Positions 8,539 to 16,079 of a stretch of 64,000 nt of DNA are shown in pieces. Position 1 is the stretch's first letter, and the number at the start of each line of letters is the position of its first letter. The position numbers and the translations under genes are program-made. The notes below the pieces were generated by a model that made no database searches, had not been told where the DNA came from, and saw nothing but the letters and a program-made list of their open reading frames with translations. Source of the stretch: CAWCUU01 sp963798855 (lineage in GTDB: Bacteria > Gemmatimonadota > Gemmatimonadetes > Longimicrobiales > RSA9). The stretch covers positions 620,001 through 684,000 of the forward strand of contig CAWCUU010000002.1 in the NCBI GenBank assembly GCA_963798855.1, written 5' to 3'.

Positions 8539-9907
8539 TCTGGAAGGGCGGATCAGGCCCGCGCGCTACCGAGCGGCCTGGCTGCTGCCGGTCGCGTCGC
8601 CCCCGATCGCCGACGGCGCGCTGCTGGTGGACGAGAGCGGTCGCCTCGCGGCCGTGGACGCGGCCGCGCACGTGCCGCTTCCCGAGGGCGCCGAGGATGT
8701 GGACCTGGGCGCCGTCGCCCTGCTGCCGGGGCTCGTCAACGCGCACACGCATCCGGAGCTGAGCCTCTTCCGCGGCAGCCTGGAGGACCTGTCCTTCGTC
8801 GACTGGATCCGTACGCTCGTCGCCAGGAAGCGGGCCCTGCCGTCGCTCGACTACGAGCCGGCCGCGGCATGGGCGTGCGCGGAAGCGCTCGCGGCCGGGA
8901 TCACGACGCTCGCCGCCACGGAGGACTCCGGCGCCGGACTCGACGCCCTGCTTCGGGCCGGCATGCGGGGCGTCGTATATCGCGAGGTCTTCGGCCCGGA
9001 TCCCGCCCAGGCGGAGGCGTCGATGGCAGACCTGCGCCGCCGGGTCGATATGATGCGACTGCGGGAGAACGCACTCGTCCGGGTCGGGATCTCCCCGCAT
9101 GCGCCTTATACGGTTTCGGATGCGTTGTACCGCAATGCGGCGGACTACGCGCGTGCGGAGCATCTTCCGATAGCCGTGCACGTGGCGGAGTCCCGCGCGG
9201 AGTCGGAACTGGTGCGCCACGGGCGAGGACCGTTCGCCGATGGGCTGGCCCACCGCGGAATCGCGACGCGGCGACGGGGACGCAGCTCGATCGCGCTGCT
9301 GCAGCGGCTCAACGTGCTCGGACCCTCCACGCTGCTGATCCACTGCGTGCGAGTGAACGGGGAGGACGTGGCCCGCATTGCCGCTACGGGTGCCGGCATC
9401 GCGCACTGTCCGGCGGCGAACGCGCGGCTGGGTCATGGTGTGGCGCCGCTGGAGCGGCTGCTCTCCGCCGGGATCCCCGTCGGGCTCGGCACCGACTCCG
9501 TGGCGAGCAACAACCGGCAGGACCTGCTGGAGGAAGCGCGGACGGCCCAGCTGCTGCACCGGGCGACGCTGCGAGATCCGAGCTTTCTGCCCCCGAGCCG
9601 GCTGCTCGAGCTCGCCACCCTCGACGGCGCTCGGGCGCTCGGACTGGCGGATCGGATCGGCTCACTGGAAGTTGGAAAGGACGCAGACTTCTGCGCCGTG
9701 AGCCTCGAGACCGCGCACGCAGCACCGGTCCACGATCCCGTCGCCGCCGTCGTCTTGTCGGCTCGCGGGGCGGATGTGGCGCTCACCGCCGTTCGCGGAC
9801 GAATCCTGTATCGCGGCGGCGGTTGGCTGACGCTCGACATTCCGGAGATCCGCGACCGCCTCGAGCGCCAGGCGGACCGGCTGCGCGCGCTCGAGAGAGG
9901 AGCATGA
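8516..9907 (+). CDS. Amidohydrolase of the chlorohydrolase/aminodeoxyfutalosine deaminase type
   Basis: This is a 463-residue metal-dependent deaminase or hydrolase of the TrzA/AtzA/SAH-deaminase branch. The metal ligands are clear: the HxH of LVNAHTHPELS, the His of IAVHVAESRAE, the His of LIHCVRVNGED and the Asp of GLGTDSVASNN. The stretch NAHTHPELSLFRG followed by FVDWI resembles aminodeoxyfutalosine deaminase of the futalosine menaquinone pathway. That is a family resemblance, not proof, and guanine/cytosine- or SAH-type deaminases remain possible. The ATG at 8516 lies inside the previous gene's end, and no better start is visible before the conserved metal-site region. Overlap suggests co-transcription with both neighbours. 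Confidence 0.85.
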   Translation: MYSRSDADLEGRIRPARYRAAWLLPVASPPIADGALLVDESGRLAAVDAAAHVPLPEGAEDVDLGAVALLPGLVNAHTHPELSLFRGSLEDLSFVDWIRTLVARKRALPSLDYEPAAAWACAEALAAGITTLAATEDSGAGLDALLRAGMRGVVYREVFGPDPAQAEASMADLRRRVDMMRLRENALVRVGISPHAPYTVSDALYRNAADYARAEHLPIAVHVAESRAESELVRHGRGPFADGLAHRGIATRRRGRSSIALLQRLNVLGPSTLLIHCVRVNGEDVARIAATGAGIAHCPAANARLGHGVAPLERLLSAGIPVGLGTDSVASNNRQDLLEEARTAQLLHRATLRDPSFLPPSRLLELATLDGARALGLADRIGSLEVGKDADFCAVSLETAHAAPVHDPVAAVVLSARGADVALTAVRGRILYRGGGWLTLDIPEIRDRLERQADRLRALERGA

Positions 9908-9946
9908 CCGTTGGAACCGCGTCGCAGTGCCGGAGCTTTCAAGGTC

Positions 9947-10609
9947 ATGGGCCTCTCTTCCGCCATTCGCCGACGTGCTTCCGCGGCTCACCTGCTCGCC
10001 GCCACCCTGGTGGTCGGGCTCGGCGCGGGCCTTGCCGGCCCGGCAGGCGTGAGGGCACAGACGCCTCTCGTCACGCCGACCGTCGCTCCGTCGGCGGAGC
10101 GTCGCCTCGAGCTGGTCCGCGGATCGAGCTTCGCCTGGGTCGAGGGGAACGCGACGCTCGGCCACTTCCGCGGCGAGAGCTATGAGCTGGACGGATGGGC
10201 GAGCTTCACCGGTGGGGGCTATGACGACGCGCGGGGGCGGGTGACCATCGGCGTCGCCGGATTCCACACCGGCAAGGGGCTGCGCGACAAGCATCTGCGA
10301 GGATCGCTGGAGGCGGAGCGCTTCCCGATGATCGAGTTCACGCTGCAGCGGGTGGACACTTTGCATTCGGAGAGCAGGGACAGCGTCCGACTCGCCGGCA
10401 CGCTGACGATCCACGGCTCCGCACGCCTGGTCTCGGTTCCGACGAGCCTCGAGCAACGAGGCGACACGCTCCACGTGAGCGGTCGACTGCCGATCCGCTT
10501 CACGGAGTTCGGTATGCAGCCGCCGCACAAATTGCTCGGCACGGTGCGCGTGGATGACGACCTCATGGTAGGATTCGAGGCGAACTTCCTGACGCGGTCC
10601 GACGAATGA
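9947..10609 (+). CDS. YceI-family periplasmic lipid-binding protein
   Basis: This YceI-domain protein (220 residues from the ATG at 9947, with AAGG upstream) has a signal peptide ending GPAGVRA. YceI proteins form an extended lipocalin-like barrel that binds polyisoprenoid or similar lipids in the periplasm. Here the domain spans about residues 40-215, with the typical SFAWVEGNATLGHFRGES, a DKHLRGSLEAERFPMIEF block and an RFTEFGMQPP-like C-terminal block. A TTG start at 9911 would bury the signal peptide and is less likely. Its last four bases overlap the methyltransferase start (ATGA), placing a lipid carrier inside the tailoring-enzyme operon. Confidence 0.88.
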   Translation: MGLSSAIRRRASAAHLLAATLVVGLGAGLAGPAGVRAQTPLVTPTVAPSAERRLELVRGSSFAWVEGNATLGHFRGESYELDGWASFTGGGYDDARGRVTIGVAGFHTGKGLRDKHLRGSLEAERFPMIEFTLQRVDTLHSESRDSVRLAGTLTIHGSARLVSVPTSLEQRGDTLHVSGRLPIRFTEFGMQPPHKLLGTVRVDDDLMVGFEANFLTRSDE

Positions 10610-11313
10610 GGTCGATGCCCCGTCTCGTCGGCGCGGTCGAGCTGCTCGACTCGCCCCGGCACGACCCCGCGGAGCTCGAGCACAGCCTCCGCCAGGTGGC
10701 TGCGGTGAACCGCTGGCTGGGAGGCGCGTTCGCCATGCGCGTTCGACTTCCCGAGGTGCTGCCCCGCACCCCGACCGCCACCATCCTGGACGTCGGCACC
10801 GGCGCCGGAGACCTTGCCGCCGGACTGACCGACCCGCTCCCGGGCCGACCCCGGCTGTGGGTCACCGCCGTCGATGTGCACCCGCAGGTGGTTCGCATCG
10901 CGCGCCGCCGCCTCGGCGATCACCCCGAAGTCGCGATCGGCGCGGCCAATGCGCTGGCGCTGCCCTTCGCGGATCGCTCCTTCGACGCGGTGCTGCTCTC
11001 GCTCGTGCTGCATCATTTCGAGCGCGATCGGCAGATCGCCGCGCTCCGCGAGGCGGCCCGCGTCGCTCGCGTCGGCGTGCTTGTGGGGGAGCTCGAGCGG
11101 TGCCGCGCCGCCTGGATCGGATCCCGGTTGCTCGCCGCCACCGTCTGGAGGAGAAACCGCTTGACCCGGCATGACGGTCCGCTCTCCGTCCGGCGCGCGT
11201 TCACCCCCAACGAACTCACGTCGCTCGGCCACGCGGCCGGTCTCGCCGACGTACACACGACTCGGCACCCCGTGTATCGACTCGTCCTGACCGGCCGGGT
11301 ACGCGCACAATGA
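10606..11313 (+). CDS. Class I SAM-dependent methyltransferase
   Basis: This 235-residue Rossmann-fold methyltransferase has motif I as ILDVGTGAGDLAAGL (about residues 60-75), an acidic motif II region VTAVDVHP, and the motif IV/post-I block RSFDAVLLSLVLHHF. The acceptor is unknown. Position suggests a C- or O-methylation of the product made by the neighbouring ketosynthase and flavoprotein. Similar methyltransferases sit directly before flavoprotein hydroxylases in type III polyketide operons such as the Streptomyces srs cluster. It shares ATGA overlaps with YceI before it and the flavoprotein after it. Confidence 0.9.
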   Translation: MRSMPRLVGAVELLDSPRHDPAELEHSLRQVAAVNRWLGGAFAMRVRLPEVLPRTPTATILDVGTGAGDLAAGLTDPLPGRPRLWVTAVDVHPQVVRIARRRLGDHPEVAIGAANALALPFADRSFDAVLLSLVLHHFERDRQIAALREAARVARVGVLVGELERCRAAWIGSRLLAATVWRRNRLTRHDGPLSVRRAFTPNELTSLGHAAGLADVHTTRHPVYRLVLTGRVRAQ

Positions 11314-12572
11314 CCGATGTCCTGATCGTCGGCGCGGGCCCGGCAGGCACGACGACGGGGCTGCTCCTCGCCCGGCAGGGCTTCAATGTCCTGATCCTCG
11401 ACCGCTCCGGCTTCCCGCGCGAGAAGGCCTGCGGCGAGTGCATCGGCGCCGGCGCCCTCCCGCTACTCGGTCGTATCGGCCTCCTCGCCCCTCTCGAGGC
11501 GCTGCCCCATGGCCGGCTGGAAGGGTGGGCGATCAGCGTCGAGGCAGGACCGCGCTTCTGCGGCCGCTTCGAGAGGTCGACACACGACCAAGCAGGCTAC
11601 TCGATCAGCATGCGACGCCGCGACCTCGACTCCGCTCTGCTGCGCCAGGCTCGGACCGCCGGATGCAGCGTGCGCACGGGTTGGCACGTGACGGACCTCC
11701 TGCTCGGGCCCGGCGGCGCCGTGGTCGGCGTAACGGGGCGGGACGAAGCAGGCTCGTCTGCCTCGCTACGGGCCCGCGTGGTGGTGGGCGCCGACGGGCT
11801 CCGCTCCGTGATCTCCCGGCGCCTCGGGCTCGTTCGCCGCTCTCCCCGCGTGCGGCGCGCTTCGCTGACGGCTCACCTGAGCGGCGTCCGGGCGACGGGC
11901 GCCTTCGGCGAGATGCACCTGGGCGATGGCCTCTGCCTCGGGCTGGCTCCCGTCGGCGATGGCGTCTGGAACGTCACACTCGTGGGCGACGTCGCCCGCT
12001 TCGCGGCGGCGGCAGGCGGCGGGCGCGAAGCCTTCTTCACGGCCGGGCTGCGTGACTTCCATTCCCTTCGGGACCGGCTTCGCGAAGCCCGCTGCGACAC
12101 CACGGGGCGCCGCCCCGGAAGCGGCATTCGACTTTTCGCGTCCGGGCCGTTCGACTGGCCGGTCCGCACGCCGATCGCCGACGGCGCCGTTCTCGTGGGC
12201 GACGCCGCCGGCTACTTCGATCCGTTCACGGGGCAGGGAATCCGTCACGCGCTCGAGGGCGCCGACATCCTCGCCGCCGAGCTGGCCGCGGCGCTCAGCG
12301 CGGGACGCGTGACGCGCGCCTCGCTGCGGGGATACGCCCGCCGCCACAGACGCATCCTGAACCCGGCGCGGCGTCTCGAGCGCGGCGTGGACGCCGTGGT
12401 CTGGCGCCCGCGGCTGCGCGCGTGGATGCTTCGCCGCCTGGCAGCCGCACCCGCGGCGGCCGACGGCATCGTCGCGGCCTCGGCCGGGCTCATCCCCATC
12501 CGTCGGTTGATTTCGGGAAAGGCCGCCGCCACGTTTCTGTCCGCTCGCCCACCCCTGGAGGTTCCCGCTTGA
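11310..12572 (+). CDS. FAD-dependent oxidoreductase, geranylgeranyl reductase-like
   Basis: This 420-residue flavoprotein of the p-hydroxybenzoate hydroxylase/geranylgeranyl reductase group begins with the dinucleotide-binding VLIVGAGPAGTTTGLLLARQ, followed by the family's KACGECIGAGALPLL. The second FAD motif is VLVGDAAGYFDPFTGQGIRHAL at about residues 290-310. It could reduce isoprenoid double bonds or hydroxylate an aromatic or polyketide ring, and the sequence does not decide which. It overlaps the upstream methyltransferase (ATGA) and the TTG start of the SRPBCC gene, so the genes are translationally coupled. Confidence 0.88.
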   Translation: MTDVLIVGAGPAGTTTGLLLARQGFNVLILDRSGFPREKACGECIGAGALPLLGRIGLLAPLEALPHGRLEGWAISVEAGPRFCGRFERSTHDQAGYSISMRRRDLDSALLRQARTAGCSVRTGWHVTDLLLGPGGAVVGVTGRDEAGSSASLRARVVVGADGLRSVISRRLGLVRRSPRVRRASLTAHLSGVRATGAFGEMHLGDGLCLGLAPVGDGVWNVTLVGDVARFAAAAGGGREAFFTAGLRDFHSLRDRLREARCDTTGRRPGSGIRLFASGPFDWPVRTPIADGAVLVGDAAGYFDPFTGQGIRHALEGADILAAELAAALSAGRVTRASLRGYARRHRRILNPARRLERGVDAVVWRPRLRAWMLRRLAAAPAAADGIVAASAGLIPIRRLISGKAAATFLSARPPLEVPA

Positions 12573-13108
12573 AGAGCATCGATGAACACCTGACGGCCGC
12601 GCCTCCCAATGCGTGCTTCAGGGTCGCCGCGGATGTCGAGAGCTGGCCGCGGATCCTGTCTCACTATCGGTGGGTCCGATTCCGAGAGCGGCGGGGCTTC
12701 GGGCGGGGCCGCGTCGAGATGGCGGCGTGGCGTCGCTTCGCCGGGCCGCTTCGCTACCCGACCTGGTGGGTATCGGAGATGGAGTCGGACGAGTCGGAGC
12801 CGTGCATCCACTATCGTCACGTCGAAGGCATGACGCGGGGTATGGTGGTCAGGTGGGAGTTCGGGCGTAACGGCGCGAGCACGCGCTTGCGTATCGTTCA
12901 CGAGTGGGACGGCCCCGACTGGCCGTTCATTGGTGCCTTCGCGGCTTCGTCGGTGATCGGCCCCCATTTCGTCAGCACGATCGCACGCGCAACGCTCGCC
13001 GGCGTAGCTGCCGAGGCGGAGCGTCTCGACGCCGCCGAGCGTGCAATGGAGGGAGCTGCCGCGCAGCCGGATCCGGCTTCCCCGCCGAAACGGCTGGGTG
13101 AGAGGTGA
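12569..13108 (+). CDS. SRPBCC-family protein (polyketide cyclase/aromatase-like)
   Basis: This 179-residue START/Bet v1-like helix-grip protein has the usual opening IDEHLTAAPPNACFRVAADVESWPRI and the GMVVRWEF...RLRIVHEW pattern of hydrophobic-pocket SRPBCC proteins. The last 25 residues are a polar tail. The start is the TTG at 12569: GGAGG lies eight bases upstream, and the codon overlaps the previous stop as TTGA. Such proteins bind or cyclise polyketides, or simply carry lipids. Its place between a flavoprotein and a ketosynthase favours a cyclase or chaperone for a poly-beta-keto or aromatic intermediate, but this is inference. Confidence 0.82.
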   Translation: MKSIDEHLTAAPPNACFRVAADVESWPRILSHYRWVRFRERRGFGRGRVEMAAWRRFAGPLRYPTWWVSEMESDESEPCIHYRHVEGMTRGMVVRWEFGRNGASTRLRIVHEWDGPDWPFIGAFAASSVIGPHFVSTIARATLAGVAAEAERLDAAERAMEGAAAQPDPASPPKRLGER

Positions 13109-14343
13109 GCCGGCGTGTCGCGATCACCGGGATCGGTCCGATCACCGCGGCCGGCACCGGAGTGGAAGGCCTCTGGCAAGGACTCCGAAGCGAGAGGTCG
13201 CCGGTACGCCGTATCACGCGCTTCGATGCCACGCCGTGGCGCAGCCGGATCGGATGCCAGGTCGAGGACTTTGAGCCGCACGACTACATGGACGCTTCGG
13301 TCGCGAAGAAGCTCGACCGGTTCGGGCACTTCTCCATCGCCGCCGCGCGGATGGCTTTGCAGGACGCGGGGCTCGATCCCGGCACCCTCGACGGTGACCG
13401 CGTCGGCGTACAGATGGGCTCGGCGCTCGGCGGGATCGCGAACGCCGAGGCGCAGGCGTTGGCGTTCCGGACCGGTGGCATACGGGCCGTGGACCCGCGC
13501 GTCGCGCTCACCACCTTCTGCGGTGCCGCCAGCTGCGGGATCGCAATCGAGTTCGGCTTTACCGGGCCGAACTCGACGAACGCGATGTCCTGCGCCTCCG
13601 GTACGATCGCCGTCGGCGAGGCGACGCGCCTGATCCGTGACGGCCTGGCGGACGCCGCCCTTGCCGGCGGCATCGAGGCCCCGCTCGCGCCGCTATCGTT
13701 CGGCGCGTTCGCCATCATCCGGGCCATGAGTACCCGCAACGACGACCCCGAACACGCCTGTCGCCCCTTCGATCGCGGTCGCGATGGCTTCGTGATGGGC
13801 GAGGGTGCCTGCGCCCTCGTGCTCGAGCGCTGGGATCACGCCGTCGAGCGCGGCGCCCGAATCTACGCGGAGATCCTCGGCTACGGCACCACGAACGACG
13901 CGCACCACATGGCGGCGCCCCGCCCCGATGGACGTCAGGCCGTGCGCGCCATGGCCCTCGCCCTCGGCGCCGCCGGCGTCGAGGGCGGGGAGGTGGACTT
14001 CATCAGCGCACATGGCTCCGCGACGCCGCTCAACGACGGCACCGAGACGAGCGCCATCAAGGCGGTGCTCCGCAACGGCGCCCGTCCGGCCGTGATCGGA
14101 ACCAAGCCATACCACGGACACGCGCTCGGCGCCTCGGGTGCGATTGAAATCGGCATCGCCTGCCTCGCCATGGAGCGCGGCTGGATTCCGCCGACGTTGA
14201 ACCTCGATGAGCCGGACGACGGCTGCGACCTCGATTACGTGCCAAACCACGGCCGCGAGGGCCGGCCGCGGCTGTGTCTGTCGAACTCGTTCGGCTTCGG
14301 AGGCATCAATGCAGCGATCGTCCTACGTGCGGCCGCCGGATAG
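13105..14343 (+). CDS. Beta-ketoacyl synthase of the KAS II (FabF) family
   Basis: This 412-residue condensing enzyme has the full Cys-His-His site: Cys163 in NAMSCASGTIAVG, His303 in ISAHGSATPLNDGTE and His339 in KPYHGHALGASGAIE. The C-terminal SNSFGFGGINAAIVL is typical of FabF and type II PKS KS-alpha. It decarboxylates malonyl-thioester and condenses it with an acyl chain. The GTG start overlaps the SRPBCC stop as GTGA. It sits with cyclase, flavoprotein and methyltransferase genes rather than fabD/acpP/fabG. That, together with the altered SAHGSATP (usually NAHGTSTP), suggests a specialised synthase rather than the housekeeping FabF. Confidence 0.92.
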   Translation: MSRRVAITGIGPITAAGTGVEGLWQGLRSERSPVRRITRFDATPWRSRIGCQVEDFEPHDYMDASVAKKLDRFGHFSIAAARMALQDAGLDPGTLDGDRVGVQMGSALGGIANAEAQALAFRTGGIRAVDPRVALTTFCGAASCGIAIEFGFTGPNSTNAMSCASGTIAVGEATRLIRDGLADAALAGGIEAPLAPLSFGAFAIIRAMSTRNDDPEHACRPFDRGRDGFVMGEGACALVLERWDHAVERGARIYAEILGYGTTNDAHHMAAPRPDGRQAVRAMALALGAAGVEGGEVDFISAHGSATPLNDGTETSAIKAVLRNGARPAVIGTKPYHGHALGASGAIEIGIACLAMERGWIPPTLNLDEPDDGCDLDYVPNHGREGRPRLCLSNSFGFGGINAAIVLRAAAG

Positions 14344-14349
14344 TAGCGA

Positions 14350-15339
14350 ATGCCGACGACGATCCTGCCCCCGCTCGCGCTGGGGCTCGCCGCCGGGCTG
14401 AATCTGTACGCCACCGTCGCTTGCCTCGGGCTCGCCGGTCGCTTCGGCTGGATCACACCCCTGCCGCCGGAGCTGCGCGGCCTCGAGCACCCACTCGTCA
14501 TCGCCGCGGCGCTGTTGTTCCTCGTCGTCGAGGCCTTCGCCGAGCGCATCCCGTTCGTGGACTCGATCTGGTCGGCCATCCACGCGCTGCTGAAGCCGAT
14601 CGCCGCGGGGCTCCTCGCGCACGCCATTCTCGCCGGGGTGCCCAGCGCCCCCGCGGCGACGCTCACGGCCATGGCCGCCCTCCTCGCCTTCGGCGCCCAC
14701 GTCGGCCGTGGTGTCGTCCTGCCGTCCGTCGAGCGGAGCCATCGGCCGCGCGCGGAGCTGGCCCTGCACCTCGGCCTCAACGTGATCGCCGCGGCCCTCG
14801 TGATCACTGCTCGTGACCGCCCACCGATCGCGCTCATCGCCGGCGGGCTTACGCTGTTATGGGTCGTCCCGCGGGGGCCTCGCTCCTGGCGCATGTTCAC
14901 GCTCACCCTTCGGGCACAGGTTTCCCGTCTGCGCGGGATCGTCGGCCGGGAGAAGTGGCAGGACGAGTCACGGCTTCCGGCAGACCTGCGGGCGCTCCTG
15001 CCGACCCGCGATCCGCCGACGCCGCTCCGTGCCGCGAGAGCCGGCCTCAAGGGCCTCAGAACGGTCGGTGACTACAGGCAGGGATGGCTCATAATCGGGG
15101 ACGAAGCTCCGACTTTCCTGTACCGTTCGCTGCTCGGCCCCCGCGTCGTCTTCCTCCCGACGACGGCGGACGCCCGCCTCGTGCAGGGACCCTGGCTCGA
15201 TGCCGTCGAGCTTTCATCCGAAGGGGGCTGCTGCACCGTGCTGCTGCTCAAGAACGGGCCACGCCCGGAGCTGGCGCTCGCTGACCTCGCCCCCGCCCAC
15301 ACGCGTGTCACCACGGATCAACCGATCGGATTCCGATGA
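14350..15339 (+). CDS. DUF4126-domain membrane protein with C-terminal extension
   Basis: The first 170 or so residues match the DUF4126 pattern: a glycine-rich membrane segment with LGLAAGLNLYATVACLGLAGR, then VVEAFAERIPFVDSIWSAIH and further hydrophobic helices. The C-terminal 150 residues are soluble and contain DYRQGWLIIGDEAPTFLYRS, similar to DUF502-like regulatory tails, but I would not name them firmly. The function is unknown. It begins seven bases after the ketosynthase and overlaps the next gene by ATGA, so it belongs to the same transcript. The inner membrane is the likely location. Confidence 0.75.
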   Translation: MPTTILPPLALGLAAGLNLYATVACLGLAGRFGWITPLPPELRGLEHPLVIAAALLFLVVEAFAERIPFVDSIWSAIHALLKPIAAGLLAHAILAGVPSAPAATLTAMAALLAFGAHVGRGVVLPSVERSHRPRAELALHLGLNVIAAALVITARDRPPIALIAGGLTLLWVVPRGPRSWRMFTLTLRAQVSRLRGIVGREKWQDESRLPADLRALLPTRDPPTPLRAARAGLKGLRTVGDYRQGWLIIGDEAPTFLYRSLLGPRVVFLPTTADARLVQGPWLDAVELSSEGGCCTVLLLKNGPRPELALADLAPAHTRVTTDQPIGFR

Positions 15340-15680
15340 GCCTCGAAGACTTCCGCCGCTTCCGCGAGCGCATGAACGACAGGATCCTCGCAGCCGACAA
15401 TCTGGAGATCCGCCGCTTCTTCGCGCTCGACAATCGCGCCTACGAGGACGGGGCCCTCCCCGCGCGCACCAAGGAGCTGCTCGGCCTCGTCGCCTCCCTC
15501 GTGCTGCGCTGCGACGACTGCATCACCTACCACCTCACGCAGTGCGTGCGGCTCGAGATCGACGAGGCCGAGCTGCTGGAGGCTCTGTCCATCGGATTGA
15601 TCGTCGGCGGCTCGATCGTGATCCCTCACCTGCGTCGGGCCGTGTCTACGTACGATGAGCTGCGTGGCGGGTCGCCCTGA
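15336..15680 (+). CDS. Carboxymuconolactone decarboxylase/AhpD-family protein
   Basis: This 114-residue all-helical AhpD-like protein has a redox CxxC in VLRCDDCITYHLTQC, preceded by LPARTKELLGLVASLVLRC and followed by the family's ELLEALSIGLIVGGSIVIP. AhpD-type proteins use the CxxC pair with a relay His for peroxide or thiol chemistry. Here the His is in TYHLTQ. It closes the long operon that starts at 6739. A hairpin at 15754-15768 (CGGGCC/GGCCCG) with no T-run could mark the transcript end. Confidence 0.88.
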   Translation: MSLEDFRRFRERMNDRILAADNLEIRRFFALDNRAYEDGALPARTKELLGLVASLVLRCDDCITYHLTQCVRLEIDEAELLEALSIGLIVGGSIVIPHLRRAVSTYDELRGGSP

Positions 15681-15889
15681 AGTCGCCATTTGTTCCCCGC
15701 CATCCACCCCACCGGGCGCATCCCCTGCACTCTGCCGAAGCGCTCTCACGATCCGGGCCGGAGGCCCGAAATTCGCCGCAAATCGTCCCATCCCGCCTTG
15801 CTCGAGATGTCGGATTTTCGGAATTTCTGCGGTCCGGGAACCCATGCCGTATCGGCCGGGTACCCACCCACTCCGGCGGCCCACGAGGC
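15681..15889. other. Intergenic stretch without a convincing gene
   Basis: This lies between the AhpD-like gene and the sigma-factor leader. It contains one short hairpin at 15754-15768 and some AT-richer sequence, and no supported coding frame. Confidence 0.5.
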
Positions 15890-15916
15890 TTTACAGCGGA
15901 CCCGCCTTTCTATACA
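15890..15916 (+). promoter_or_regulatory. Candidate promoter of the sigma-factor leader
   Basis: TTTACA at 15890-15895 and TATACA at 15911-15916 are 15 bases apart and stand out in a GC-rich window. Transcription would begin near 15923, ahead of the hairpin leader and the sigma-factor gene. The spacer is short, so strength is uncertain. Confidence 0.45.
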
Positions 15917-15922
15917 TTTTGG

Positions 15923-16045
15923 TGTGCTTATGACTCGAACCCGACTCAAGGGATTTCCGAGGCTCGAAGGGCCGCTGCTTTGGAGCGGCTTGCTTCGTTA
16001 GAAAAGACAGCGATGCGTCGATGCCGACGCTCCCGCTGTTTTTTT
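15923..16045 (+). ncRNA. Candidate leader RNA/attenuator or small RNA upstream of the sigma factor
   Basis: Between the promoter at 15890-15916 and the sigma-factor start at 16080, the sequence encodes two hairpins. The first, around 15965-15997, pairs GCCGCT with AGCGGC and CGAAG with CTTCG. The second, at 16007-16039, pairs ACAGC with GCTGT and GCGTCG with CGACGC around an ATGC loop. It is followed at once by TTTTTTT, an intrinsic terminator. A 23-codon ORF (15930-16001, six Leu and several Arg codons, no good ribosome site) ends exactly before the terminator. Either a ~120-nt small RNA or transcription attenuation of the sigma gene would fit. Confidence 0.45.
16007..16045 (+). terminator. 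Intrinsic terminator inside the sigma-factor leader
   Basis: The stem ACAGC-GCGTCG with complementary CGACGC-GCTGT has a four-base loop and an asymmetric bulge. It is followed by seven T residues, one G and four more T. It lies 35 bases before the sigma-factor ATG. Confidence 0.65.
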
Positions 16046-16079
16046 GTTTTCTCACCCTTCACCCGAGGATCGCGCGACC

